A DNA stretch of 32,999 bases, from contig JAHEDQ010000022.1 of the NCBI GenBank assembly GCA_024641125.1, positions 1 through 32,999 of the forward strand. The letters run 5' to 3'. Made by a program: the position numbers and the translations under genes. The DNA is from Candidatus Competibacteraceae bacterium. GTDB taxonomy: Bacteria > Pseudomonadota > Gammaproteobacteria > Competibacterales > JAHEDQ01. The notes below the pieces were generated by a model. The model saw only the letters and a list, made by a program, of their open reading frames with translations. It had not been told where the DNA came from and ran no database searches. Below are positions 9,801 through 17,755 of this stretch, in pieces (within the stretch, counting starts at the first letter, position 1; each line of letters begins with the position of its first letter).

Positions 9801-10051
9801 GAGCTGCTGATCATGCTGTCCAACCCTTCCAGGCCCTTCAGCACTTCCTCCTGACGGTTCACGATCTCACGTTCGACCTCGGCCGGGGCCGCGCCGAACC
9901 AGTTCGTGGTCACAGTGATGATCGGACTGCGCACATCCGGTGCAAGCTGTACCGGGATTGTTTCCAACGCCAAGGTGCCGAACAGCAGCACCATCAATAC
10001 CGCCGCCAAAACGGCAATTGGGCGCTCGATGGAGAGTTTGATCAGATTCAT
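6869..10051 (-). CDS. RND-family efflux permease (AcrB/HAE-like), inner membrane
   Basis: A 1060-residue proton-driven RND pump subunit that would export drugs or other small amphiphiles from the inner membrane/periplasm with its adaptor. The N-terminus MNLIKLSIERPIAVLAAVLM is a typical first membrane segment. Two large periplasmic domains and the duplicated membrane halves are visible. In TM4 the usual Asp-Asp pair reads VDAAIVVLEN, so only one aspartate is kept; in TM10 the usual lysine region reads GIVVNNAILLVHQ, with Asn instead of Lys. This pattern occurs in a branch of RND pumps distinct from AcrB, so it need not mean loss of function. The start lies 3 bp after the adaptor stop, so the two are co-translated. 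No TolC-like outer-membrane gene is adjacent. Substrate unknown. Confidence 0.92.
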   Translation of the reverse strand: MNLIKLSIERPIAVLAAVLMVLLFGTLALETIPVQLAPDVRSPIITVTTNWFGAAPAEVEREIVNRQEEVLKGLEGLDSMISSSQNSRGEITLEFQVGQNMDRALLLVANRLDRVSGYPDEADEPTLDTAGSEDNPIAWFILQRLPGNDRDMHTYGDFVDDVIKERLERVSGVGRVNVYGGSERELRVVIDPVRMAQHGLTVDQVLQVLRSANISLSAGSVDEGKRRYVVRTEGELGSVNGVSEVVLQRTQDAISGRLARVLVGDIADVFYSYKEPSARIRFLGEPAMAVNAVRETGANVIETMEGIRTAVADLEAETLPDQGLRLRQVYDETVYIDSALTLVRQNIYVGGTLAAIILMLFLRSFGVTLIVSIAIPVSVVGSFVAMAAMGRSINVISLAGLAFAVGMVVDAAIVVLENIFRLRQSGMPAPQAAYEGARQVWGAVLVSALTTVMVFIPILVLELEVGQLFRDIAVAISVSVMLSLVVAVTLIPALSSRLLAGPVAATQRHIPLVDGFAHGFSRFVVAVTRRVVSNRMLALSVIGVFTAAAVMVTWLLLPKLEYLPEGNRNLVFGVILPPPGYNLDTTTKIAEALESAVRPSWEIETGPQSEPGEPPKIQNFFFVATRARAFVGASSVDPARAGELIPVLQGPVFREPGTFGFMTQPSIFGRGVGGGRSVNLDVSGPDLEVVLGVALRAAGLVGQVMPRDQGNQLRPLPGLELGAPEIRVVPDRVRLADSGVTARELALTVDAYNDGLRVAEITTEGKRIDLTLRGPEFKVVETQGIAHLPVVTSNGTIVPVDVLAEVQVTSGPTEIRHRERTRTVTLEIRPAPGVPLEAAMDTLRDQVMQVLEEQGLPPGVRIGLSGTADKLTETWDAMVLQLLVALAIVYLVMAVLFESFVYPLIIIFSVPLATAGAVLGLALLNQFVFQPLDMLTLLGFVILIGIVVNNAILLVHQTLQHLRVDGMSSTDAICEATRNRIRPIFMSTLTSVVGMLPLVLFPGAGSELYRGLGSVVVGGLALSAVLTLAIIPPLLIIVLGRRKPDLQPQIDSNPGIVTPQ

Positions 10052-10054
10052 TGC

Positions 10055-11176
10055 TCAGCCCTGACCGGCGCTTTCTGACGGAGGGTCGGCGAATGGCGCC
10101 ACCGCCTGTCCGGGGCGCAATCGCTCATTGCCGCGGATGACCACCTTTTCACCGGGCTTCAAACCGTCCATGACCTGAAAGCGCTGCCCCACGGCTCGCC
10201 CGAGCGTGACCGGACGGGGATTCGCCACGCCGTCCTCGACCACATATACAATGGCACCGGCTGCCTTGCGCAGAACCGCATCCTTGTGGACGGACACCAC
10301 ATCGCTTTCACTGCCGGCAGGAATGTCCAGGGTGACTGACTGGTTTGAGGCCAGCCTGAGTTCGGTGGTAGTCAGATCGGAAGTGAAGCGCACGGGGCGC
10401 GTGCGCGAGGCCGGATTCTCGTCCGGGACCACCGCGCGGACGCTGGCCTGGTGATCCGCCAGGCCCTCCACCCGCAGACCTACCGAAACGCCGGGGTTGA
10501 GGGATTCCACCAAGGTGGCGGGGATGTCCGCCTCTATCTCCAGACTGCGATCGTTGACCAGGGTCACAACCGGGTCCCCTATGCGAAGCCAGGCGCCGGC
10601 GCTGGTTTGCCGCAAGGTGACCACGCCGGGAAACGGTGCCTTGACCACGCTGTCTCGCAGCTCGATCTGCGCCAGCTCCAGCCGCTCCTGACCACTGGCG
10701 ATGCGCGCATCCGCCTCCAAAAGACTGCTGCGGGCGACCGCCAACTCCTGCACTCGCGTATCGTAAAGTGACTCCGCGAACGCGGCGCTGCCCCGCAACT
10801 GCTCCAGTCTTCTTAACTCCTGCCTCGCCAGCCGCTCCCGGGCCTCGGCGGTTGCTTTGAGCGCCTGTTGTTCTTCGATTTCGCGCTGGCGCTGGTTGCG
10901 CACGGTCTTGAGTCGGCTTTGATCCAGCACGGCAAGCACATCGCCCGACTCCACATTGTCGCCCACGCGAACACGCAGCTCAGCTACCGGCCCAGCCGTG
11001 CGCGCCGCCACCACCCCGCTTTGAGTCGCGACCAGTCGACCCAGGACCGGCACGGTTTGGGACATGGGCTCCTTGCGGACCACATCGACACCAACCGGGG
11101 TCGATTCGGGTTGGGCCATGGACAGGCTGGTGGCGATCGCCGCCAGTGCAAACCCGATTGCTCGATGAATCCCCAT
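10055..11176 (-). CDS. RND efflux periplasmic adaptor (membrane fusion protein, HlyD/AcrA type)
   Basis: Links the inner-membrane RND pump to an outer-membrane channel. The roughly 373-residue protein starts MGIHRAIGFALAAIATSLSM, an N-terminal signal sequence with no clear lipobox cysteine. It shows a split lipoyl-like domain (VAELRVRVGDNVESGDVLAVL and, after the hairpin, VKAPFPGVVTLRQTSAGAWL), a coiled-coil hairpin rich in E/R/L/Q between them (about residues 100-170), then a beta-barrel domain and a membrane-proximal domain ending VVIRGNERLRPGQAV. I place the start at ATG 11176 because the 45 residues of the longer frame (to 11311) precede the obvious signal peptide and look non-coding. It is followed 3 bp later by the permease gene. 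Confidence 0.88.
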   Translation of the reverse strand: MGIHRAIGFALAAIATSLSMAQPESTPVGVDVVRKEPMSQTVPVLGRLVATQSGVVAARTAGPVAELRVRVGDNVESGDVLAVLDQSRLKTVRNQRQREIEEQQALKATAEARERLARQELRRLEQLRGSAAFAESLYDTRVQELAVARSSLLEADARIASGQERLELAQIELRDSVVKAPFPGVVTLRQTSAGAWLRIGDPVVTLVNDRSLEIEADIPATLVESLNPGVSVGLRVEGLADHQASVRAVVPDENPASRTRPVRFTSDLTTTELRLASNQSVTLDIPAGSESDVVSVHKDAVLRKAAGAIVYVVEDGVANPRPVTLGRAVGQRFQVMDGLKPGEKVVIRGNERLRPGQAVAPFADPPSESAGQG

Positions 11177-11447
11177 CCGCTTGCGCAACGCCAATGCTCC
11201 ATAGTGGGTTCGATAAAAGCCCGAACTATAGCATCGGCCCGCCCACGCCGAGTATGAGAGATCCAGCGGTCGAGAGGTTATCTGAGGGGCACAGAATTCA
11301 CGAGTAGGCATACGGATTGCTAACGATCGCAGACAAAGAGCCCCGAATCCGCATGCCAGCCGCGGTCTGTCGCCCGACCGAGCATGTGCAGTCCAGTCTG
11401 CCGGCCTCGGGGGCGAAAACTATAAATGCACGACGGCGGAACGCAAC
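11177..11447. promoter_or_regulatory. Divergent intergenic region between the RND operon and the binding-protein/c-di-GMP operon
   Basis: A 271-bp gap between two divergently transcribed operons. A TATAAA box at 11421-11426, about 20 bp before the plus-strand start at 11448, is a plausible -10 element for that operon, but the -35 region is poor. No TetR- or MarR-type regulator gene and no clear operator palindrome are present, so how the efflux operon is regulated is not visible here. Confidence 0.35.
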
Positions 11448-12428
11448 ATGCCAGATTCTCGGTTCAGGTCCAAGTTCCATTCCACCGCAGTCGCTTTGCT
11501 CCTTTCATTGACTGGTCTCGCCCCAAGTGAATCCGTCATGGCTGCGAAATGTCTGTTCGTCTCCTCCTATCACCAAGGTTATGCCTGGTCCGACGGGGTC
11601 GAGCAGGGGCTGCGCGAGGTGCTGTTGGGGCGCTGCGACCTGCGCCAGTTCGATATGGACAGCAAGCGGCGGAAATCGGAACAGGACACACAACAGGCAG
11701 CTGACGCCGCCCGGACCCTGATCGAGACCTGGCAGCCTGACGTGGTCATCGCCGCCGACGACAATGCCGCCAAGTATCTGATTCAGCCTTTCTTCAAAGA
11801 CCACGATACGCCGTTTGTGTTTTGCGGTGTCAACTGGAGCGCGGAAGAGTACGGCTTCCCGTTCAGCAACGTTACCGGCATGGTGGAGGTGGCCCCGATC
11901 GAGCCACTTCTCAATCGGGCTTCGGAAATAGTCAGCCCGGCAAAGCGGGCGATTTACCTGGGTGCCGACACCCTGACCGAACGCAAGAATCTGGAACGGT
12001 TTCAGCATGCTACGGCCCGGCTGGGGATCGCCTTGGAAAGCCGGCTGGTAGAGGACACCCAGGGCTGGCTTATGGCTTACAGCGATGGTCAAGCCGCGGA
12101 CTTTCTGATTCTGGGCAGCAATTCCGGCATCAATGACTGGGACCCCGCGCGGATCGCGGATGCCCTGCCAGCGGCTTCCCGCAGGCTGACCGTCACCACC
12201 CACGGTTGGATGATGCCATATGCGATGTTCGGCCTTACCAAAGTGCCGCAGGAGCATGGGGCCTGGGCCGCGGAAACTGCGCTCGAAATACTCCGCGGCA
12301 CCCCCCCGAGTGAGATTCCGATCATCACCAACAGGAAGTGGGATGTTTGGGCCAACCGGGAACTCTTGTCCGCCGCCGGTATTGAGTTGCCTCGGCACCT
12401 CATACACAAGGCCAAAAGGGTTCAGTGA
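11448..12428 (+). CDS. Periplasmic ABC-type substrate-binding protein, probably a sensory partner of the downstream c-di-GMP enzyme
   Basis: A 326-residue exported protein with a signal peptide (hydrophobic STAVALLLSLTGLAPSESVM, cleavage near MAA) and a two-lobed periplasmic-binding fold resembling the ABC_sub_bind family: first-lobe strands KCLFVSSYHQGYAWSDGV and DVVIAADDNAAKYL, hinge region PFVFCGVNW, second-lobe strand AKRAIYLGADT. No ABC permease or ATPase is nearby. Instead its stop overlaps by 4 bp (GTGA) the start of a membrane protein with CHASE, PAS, GGDEF and EAL domains. I infer that it binds a ligand and signals to that protein rather than feeding a transporter. The ligand is unknown. 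The ribosome site upstream of the ATG is weak (cgga). Confidence 0.82.
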   Translation: MPDSRFRSKFHSTAVALLLSLTGLAPSESVMAAKCLFVSSYHQGYAWSDGVEQGLREVLLGRCDLRQFDMDSKRRKSEQDTQQAADAARTLIETWQPDVVIAADDNAAKYLIQPFFKDHDTPFVFCGVNWSAEEYGFPFSNVTGMVEVAPIEPLLNRASEIVSPAKRAIYLGADTLTERKNLERFQHATARLGIALESRLVEDTQGWLMAYSDGQAADFLILGSNSGINDWDPARIADALPAASRRLTVTTHGWMMPYAMFGLTKVPQEHGAWAAETALEILRGTPPSEIPIITNRKWDVWANRELLSAAGIELPRHLIHKAKRVQ

Positions 12429-15247
12429 CGGTGGCGGGTTCCAAAACACTCCTGCTCCTTTCAGGCGCTGAGAAACTCGGGTTGGTTCTGTTGAGCTGCG
12501 GACTCGCCGCAGTTGCCGCTTATGGCGTCCTCAGAACCAACCTTGAGTCTGCGCAGGTCGATTTTCAGCATGCGGCTCACGCGTACCACGAGCGGGTCAG
12601 TCAAAGCGTTGCCGCTGCGGAAGCCATGCTGAGTACGCTTTCTGGACTCTACCAGGCCAGCGGAGAGCTTAACCTGGCGGAAATGACCTTTATGTCCGAG
12701 GGGTTGCGCGCGGAATACCCCTATGTGGAATCGATTGCCTACCTGAGTTGGATCAGACCCGATGAGCTCGACGCTTTCGAGGCGCAGATGCGGACCCAGA
12801 TAGCGCCCCAGTTTCGGGTCCGCACACCTTTCAACCTGGACAGCTCCGACTCGGTGGTCTCTCCTAAGGACGCGCTGCTGCCACTGAGCTTTGTCGAACC
12901 GCTGAGCCCCCGTACGGCGCGCTATCTGGGGATTGACCTGATGGCATCACCCAGCGCGGTTCCAACCATCCGGCGCGCGGCCCAATCGGGCACCATCCAA
13001 TCCCTGGCCGCGGATCCGGTGTCTTCGGTAGACGGTGCGCAATTGTTGCTGAAGGCCACCTATTTCGGTCACTTTGCTCCCGCCGACGGCAGTGAGCGGT
13101 TGGAACAGGTCAGCGGTTTGTTCGCTCTGGTCATCAATATGCAGGACCTGATCAAGCAGGCTGTCGGCCCGGGCGCCGAAAAAACCATAACCGTTGTCGA
13201 TCCAAGTCAATCAGCGGATTTGACAGAGCACCAGCCTGGGGGCCTTGACCGGGCCCAGCGATGGCCCGAGTTTTTTCGGTCCCTGTTTCCCATCCACCAG
13301 ATGCAGGCCACCCTGCGGTTCGGTCAGCGCGAGCTGCTGGTGCTACAGGTCAGCCGCCTGCCGTTGGCCGGGGTGAGTCCCTGGCCGGCAACCATCGGCG
13401 GCGTCATCGCAATGGTACTGACCGCATCGCTGCTTCTGGCCTTAGCCAACTACCGTTTGGCCCAACGTGAAAAAAGTGCCTCCCGAGAGGCACTGGACAG
13501 TGAGCGCGAACGCGCCAGCGAGGTGCTCAAATCCATAGGTGACGGCGTTATCTCAACCGATACGGCGTATCGCATCAAATACATGAACCCGGTGGCCGAA
13601 GCCTTGACCGGATGGCCATCGGCCCGGGCTGCCGGACGCCGTCTCGACGAAGTGCTTACGCTGGTGAATGAGGTCAGCGGCCTGCCCCTGAAAACGAGAA
13701 GCACCGATTATTTTTCGCAGATTCAACGGTGCGATGCGCAACTCCGCCTGGTCAGACCGGATGGCGAATCCCTGTCGGTCGACCACACCGCAAGCCGCCT
13801 GCACGATCATCACGGCAGCATAGTCGGCGGTGTCATGGTTGTGCGGGATGTCACCCGGGAACGGGATTTGAACAGGGAACTCAACTATCGAGCCAATCAT
13901 GATCCGCTCACGAATCTGCCGAACCGTGAGTTCTTCACGCGGCGCCTGGAGCAGGCAATCGAGCATGCAAAAGACACGGATCGTGGTGTGGGTGTCCTTC
14001 TGTTCGATCTGGATAACTTCAAGCTGGTAAACGACACCCTTGGCCACACTGCCGGCGATGAATTGTTGCAACGGGTGGCTACCAAACTCAGACAATGCCT
14101 GCGTGAGAAGGACATTCTGGCCCGGCTCGGGGGGGACGAGTTTGCGGCCATCGTCGAGGACGTGCAGAACGCGCAGGATGTTGAGCAAACGGCCGAGCGG
14201 GCGTTGGAAGCGCTTTGCGGTGCGCTGGATCTGACCGAGTCGGAGATCTTCCAGACCACGAGTATCGGTGTGGCGGTGTATCCCAGGGACGGAACGGACC
14301 TGCTCACCCTGCTCAAGAACGCGGACGCGGCCTGCTACCATGCTAAGGACAGAGGTCGTAACAACTACCAGATCTTCTCCGATACGCTGCACCGGGACGC
14401 GACTACGCGCCTGACCCTGGCCAAGCACCTGCGGCGCGCACTGGACCATGGCGAGCTCTCTGTTCGCTATCAGCCCCAGTTGGATCTGCGCAGTGGCCAC
14501 GTGGTCGGCCTGGAAGCATTGGCGCGTTGGAACAACGAGGAACTGGGCGAGGTTTCACCCGGCGTCTTTATCCCCATCGCCGAGGAAAACGGCCTGATTG
14601 CCCCCCTGGGTGAATGGGTGCTGCATACCGCCTGCGAGCAGAATCAGCGCTGGCGGCAATCGAATCTTCGGCCGGTTCGCGTTTCGGTCAATTTGTCGCC
14701 ACGCCAGTTCAAGTATGGCGACATGGCCCAGCAGGTGGCACAGGCGCTGGAGACCAGCGGTCTGCCATCAGACGGGCTGACCCTGGAAATCACGGAAAGC
14801 ACCATCATGGATGACATGGAAAACACCATGCGGGCTCTTCAACGGATGAGCGCACTGGGGGTTGAACTGTCCATCGATGATTTCGGCACCGGTTATTCTT
14901 CCCTGGCTGTGCTCAAACAGTTCCCTTTGGATGCGCTTAAAATTGATCATTCCTTTATCCGCGAACTCACGACGGACCTGGACGACCTGGAAATCGTCAG
15001 CGCCATCATCGCAATGGGGCACAATCTGGGATTGAAGATCGTGGCGGAGGGCGTTGAGACCAGCAGGCAGCTGGAACTGCTGCGGCACCGGGGCTGCGAT
15101 GAGATCCAAGGCTATTTCGTAAGCCGCCCTCTTTCCGCAGCCGACGCGACCTATCTTCTGCAGTCCGATTTCCTTCAGGGGCCGGGTGGCGAGAACGTGC
15201 ATTTCTCCAAACGCACGGAGATTTTGCGTCAGTTCCACAAGACCTGA
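12425..15247 (+). CDS. Membrane bifunctional diguanylate cyclase/phosphodiesterase (CHASE-PAS-GGDEF-EAL)
   Basis: A 940-residue sensor that could both make and break c-di-GMP. Order: N-terminal membrane helix (residues about 9-35), a periplasmic CHASE-type domain (about 45-290, with EGLRAEYPYVESIAYLSWI), a second membrane helix (about 320-344), a PAS domain (about 365-475), GGDEF (G569-F573) and EAL (E697-L699). The cyclase site is the canonical RLGGDEF, preceded at the right spacing by an RxxD product-inhibition site (REKD). The phosphodiesterase site has all hallmark segments: EALARW, VSVNLSPRQF, LEITEST, DDFGTGYSSL, LKIDHSF and VAEGVET. Both halves therefore look catalytically competent. 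The GTG start overlaps the stop of the periplasmic binding-protein gene, so the pair is translationally coupled; that protein could be the ligand sensor acting on the CHASE domain. Confidence 0.93.
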   Translation: MTVAGSKTLLLLSGAEKLGLVLLSCGLAAVAAYGVLRTNLESAQVDFQHAAHAYHERVSQSVAAAEAMLSTLSGLYQASGELNLAEMTFMSEGLRAEYPYVESIAYLSWIRPDELDAFEAQMRTQIAPQFRVRTPFNLDSSDSVVSPKDALLPLSFVEPLSPRTARYLGIDLMASPSAVPTIRRAAQSGTIQSLAADPVSSVDGAQLLLKATYFGHFAPADGSERLEQVSGLFALVINMQDLIKQAVGPGAEKTITVVDPSQSADLTEHQPGGLDRAQRWPEFFRSLFPIHQMQATLRFGQRELLVLQVSRLPLAGVSPWPATIGGVIAMVLTASLLLALANYRLAQREKSASREALDSERERASEVLKSIGDGVISTDTAYRIKYMNPVAEALTGWPSARAAGRRLDEVLTLVNEVSGLPLKTRSTDYFSQIQRCDAQLRLVRPDGESLSVDHTASRLHDHHGSIVGGVMVVRDVTRERDLNRELNYRANHDPLTNLPNREFFTRRLEQAIEHAKDTDRGVGVLLFDLDNFKLVNDTLGHTAGDELLQRVATKLRQCLREKDILARLGGDEFAAIVEDVQNAQDVEQTAERALEALCGALDLTESEIFQTTSIGVAVYPRDGTDLLTLLKNADAACYHAKDRGRNNYQIFSDTLHRDATTRLTLAKHLRRALDHGELSVRYQPQLDLRSGHVVGLEALARWNNEELGEVSPGVFIPIAEENGLIAPLGEWVLHTACEQNQRWRQSNLRPVRVSVNLSPRQFKYGDMAQQVAQALETSGLPSDGLTLEITESTIMDDMENTMRALQRMSALGVELSIDDFGTGYSSLAVLKQFPLDALKIDHSFIRELTTDLDDLEIVSAIIAMGHNLGLKIVAEGVETSRQLELLRHRGCDEIQGYFVSRPLSAADATYLLQSDFLQGPGGENVHFSKRTEILRQFHKT

Positions 15248-15273
15248 GGTCAGCTCTGCAGGCGCCTCAGGTC
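15241..15273. terminator. Hairpin terminator overlapping the stop codon of the c-di-GMP enzyme gene
   Basis: A perfect 9-bp inverted repeat (gacctgagg / cctcaggtc) with a 15-base loop; the TGA stop at 15245-15247 lies inside the left arm. It sits in the 54-bp gap between convergent genes and can serve both. No strong T-run follows. Confidence 0.55.
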
Positions 15274-15301
15274 TGTAAATTTGCCTCCGCCCGGCGCGGA
15301 T

Positions 15302-17206
15302 TCAGAGATCGAATTGAAGCCCGAGTTGTATCGACTGCTCGCTGAAATCGTTGTCACCCTTGCGCCAGTTCAAGCCCAGGCCTGCTCTGACCCCATCCAT
15401 CAGTTCCGTGTTGACAGCGACGCCGGCGCTCCAGGCGTCCTGACTCAATGCGTCCACCGGCAATCGGTAACCGGCCCCGGAAATACTCCGCAGTCCCGCT
15501 TTCACTGTCCGGTCGTCCTGATCCAACTCCTTCTCACGTAGCAACCTGGCCTGGACAACCACCGGACGTCCGGAGGCCTGGAACCGCTGATTCCCCTGCA
15601 GCCCGAAGTTCAGCAGCCATGAATCCTGATCCTGTCCACCGAACCTCAGAGCGGTCGAGCTGTTGGATGTTCGCTCCTGATAACCGTCCACCGAAACGTG
15701 CTGGTAGGTCGCGCCAAGATACGGACCGAATCCACTATTCTCCTGAGGCAAAAGGTCGTAACGCAGCCCCAGTGAAAACAGGAACTGATTCCCCTGCGTA
15801 TCGCCCTGTTCCGAACGGCATCCCGCACACAGAAGATTGTTGCGCTCGATGTTGTCGAAATCGAGTCGGCCCAAGGCGATCAGGGCATCGGCACTGAGTG
15901 TGGCGGTGTCATAGCGACCGAATACCGAAACATAGAGCGATCGCTGGTCGAATCCCCCTTGATCCCGATCGAAATCGATATCCGATCTTCCCAGACCCAG
16001 TGATCCGCCTGCCAGCCAGCTATCGTCAAAGCGATAGACGGCTCCGCCGGTGATCTGGTAGGCGTCGTTCTCATAGTCCGCCTCGTTCCAATCGTTGTCC
16101 GCACCCTCTCCCGCTACAAAACCGCGCCACCCACGGATGCGGGCGATCTGGGTCTCAAGGTCCAGTTGCCCTTCGATTTGACGCACATGGGCGCGGCCGC
16201 TGGACAGGGGCGTCTCGGCCAGGATGGAAATCAGCCCGGGGGCTTCCAGGAACGACATGAGATAATCGCCGATGATGGCGTGTCCGTGCTGGGTCGGGTG
16301 TGTTCCGTCGTAAAATAAGAGCCTTGCTGGATCCGGGCTTGCCCCATTGATGCCGAACACCGGATCCTCGAACTGGCAGCGAACCCCGGTCACCGCCGCG
16401 GCGTCAAAGCAATTGCTCGATTGATCGACGGCGCCGAATCCGTATCGGGTCGGATCTGCCGTCATCTCATCCAGCAATGCGTTGACGTCTGTATGAATGA
16501 CATCTACGCCCGAGGCGGACAGTCCAGCGGCAAGTCTGGCGTTGGCGGTCTGCGAGTCGGCCTGACGTGCCTCCCGGTTGCCCAGCAGCCCACTCTCGGG
16601 AACGGCGCCTATGTTCGGCACATTGTTGACAACGATGTACCGGGCGCCTGCGCGGTGGAGCGCGATCACACCCTGAACCACGTTGTCCGCCGCGGCCACC
16701 GGATCTGCGCCATCGCGAACGTCGTTGCCACCTCCCCACACGATGTATAGGCCCTGTGGATCGACGGTTACTGTCGGATCCACCAGATATCCGTCGCGGA
16801 CGCTGCGAAAAATGCCGGGTGGAACAGTCGTCACCGTGCTGGCATCGACGATGCTCTGGGAAACGATTGAGTCGAATATTGAGCCGGTACGATAGCCGAC
16901 CACCGCATAATTGTTTGCCGGTGGCGGACGCTCAGCCGGGGGGACGAGCAGAGGTGTTGACGGTGTTACGGCCAAGTCCAGCTCCCTGGCCACAGCATCG
17001 ACGTAAATCGTCCCTGCGCTTCCATCCGGATTCGGCTCGGTAGCGGTCAAGCCAAGAAGCTGCCCGCTATCCGACAGACTGTCGCCGAAAATCGTGACGG
17101 AACGGAAATCCTGGGCCATACCGGCCGGCCCCCAGGCCAGCGCAAAAGCAACGGCCAAGTGCCGCGCACTTGGGTGTTCAAACCCCCGAAATGGCGCTGT
17201 GCTCAT
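15302..17206 (-). CDS. GDSL/SGNH esterase autotransporter (EstA-like)
   Basis: An outer-membrane-anchored lipolytic enzyme: an N-terminal passenger hydrolase is carried outside by a C-terminal beta-barrel (type Va secretion). The roughly 634-residue protein starts at 17206 (MSTAPFRGFEH) with a signal peptide ending near GMAQ. SGNH blocks: GDSLSDSG (catalytic Ser about residue 43), VVGYRTGS, a GGGND block with the oxyanion Asn, and DGTHPTQHGH, which carries the catalytic Asp and His. From about residue 380 the sequence switches to alternating aromatic/polar strands (GGAVYRFDDSWLAGGSLGLG, FGRYDTATLSADALIALG) and ends SIQLGLQFDL, with the expected aromatic near the C-terminus. The longer frame to 17266 adds 20 residues ahead of the signal. 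A ggggg-type ribosome site precedes the chosen ATG. The family is Pseudomonas EstA-like; the substrate, probably lipid or ester, is unknown. Confidence 0.9.
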   Translation of the reverse strand: MSTAPFRGFEHPSARHLAVAFALAWGPAGMAQDFRSVTIFGDSLSDSGQLLGLTATEPNPDGSAGTIYVDAVARELDLAVTPSTPLLVPPAERPPPANNYAVVGYRTGSIFDSIVSQSIVDASTVTTVPPGIFRSVRDGYLVDPTVTVDPQGLYIVWGGGNDVRDGADPVAAADNVVQGVIALHRAGARYIVVNNVPNIGAVPESGLLGNREARQADSQTANARLAAGLSASGVDVIHTDVNALLDEMTADPTRYGFGAVDQSSNCFDAAAVTGVRCQFEDPVFGINGASPDPARLLFYDGTHPTQHGHAIIGDYLMSFLEAPGLISILAETPLSSGRAHVRQIEGQLDLETQIARIRGWRGFVAGEGADNDWNEADYENDAYQITGGAVYRFDDSWLAGGSLGLGRSDIDFDRDQGGFDQRSLYVSVFGRYDTATLSADALIALGRLDFDNIERNNLLCAGCRSEQGDTQGNQFLFSLGLRYDLLPQENSGFGPYLGATYQHVSVDGYQERTSNSSTALRFGGQDQDSWLLNFGLQGNQRFQASGRPVVVQARLLREKELDQDDRTVKAGLRSISGAGYRLPVDALSQDAWSAGVAVNTELMDGVRAGLGLNWRKGDNDFSEQSIQLGLQFDL

Positions 17207-17380
17207 GCAAATACCCCCGTCGCTGCGCGCCTCGGTACAACCCCAACGCGCCCCATCGACATCCAAGCGGAATCGATGGCATCAGCATAGAGTCTGATCG
17301 TTAAACAACAATGTTGCTTTTGGCCCAGACTTGTTGTAGAAGGGAGAAAATGTTGTTTTTTCGCCACATGATACGCAGCA

Positions 17381-17599
17381 ATGATAGGCCTTACGACACT
17401 CGACCGAATTGCAACCGAGCTCCAATCCAACGCGAACACGCCACTTTGCTACGGCGAATTCGTCATCGCCACGCAACTCGCTGTATACGGAAGCGGCCTC
17501 GCGCCATTGACCCGCTCTGAGGTTCAGGAAGTTCGGCGATTTCTGGATCGTAGATGCGGTGCAGGCCGGGACGAAGTCGAGGAAGCAATCGGCGTCTGA
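17381..17599 (+). CDS. Possible small hypothetical protein (72 aa)
   Basis: A small plus-strand frame in an otherwise empty 550-bp gap between the autotransporter gene and the carboxypeptidase gene. The product begins MIGLTTLDRIATELQSN and ends RRCGAGRDEVEEAIGV; its composition is protein-like (Leu, Ala, Glu, few rare residues), with two likely helices and no signal peptide or membrane helix. Against it: no ribosome site precedes the ATG, and the gap also has longer minus-strand and out-of-frame readings. I do not recognise a family. A gene relic or an overlooked small gene are both possible. Confidence 0.3.
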   Translation: MIGLTTLDRIATELQSNANTPLCYGEFVIATQLAVYGSGLAPLTRSEVQEVRRFLDRRCGAGRDEVEEAIGV

Positions 17600-17698
17600 A
17601 TTTGTCGCCATGTTTTCGCATGGGTATTGCCGTGGTGTTGGACTCTCGCGGTCCTGACGATGGCTCTGGCGAGGAAGTACGACGCTACTAATGGTCGG

Positions 17699-17723
17699 AT
17701 GCGACGTCACTCCTACGTCGCAT
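17699..17723 (-). terminator. Hairpin after the D-Ala-D-Ala carboxypeptidase gene
   Basis: A perfect 9-bp inverted repeat (atgcgacgt / acgtcgcat) with a 7-base loop, 33 bp past the stop of the minus-strand carboxypeptidase gene. The position and tight loop fit a transcription terminator; the following bases in the minus-strand direction are not T-rich, so its strength is doubtful. Confidence 0.5.
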
Positions 17724-17755
17724 AAGCGGCCGATTTACATCCACCGATCGATGAA

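Larger units (their letters stand above)
17207..17755. other. Gene-poor region between the GDSL autotransporter and the D-Ala-D-Ala carboxypeptidase
   Basis: About 550 bp with no securely supported gene. It should hold the autotransporter promoter near its left edge and the carboxypeptidase terminator near its right edge. The stretch 17300-17370 is AT-richer than its surroundings and repeats the trimers tgt/tgttg (for example cttgttgtaga and aatgttgtttttt), which fits a promoter zone for the minus-strand gene, but I cannot assign boxes. The 72-residue frame at 17381-17599 is the only reading that looks at all protein-like. Confidence 0.4.
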
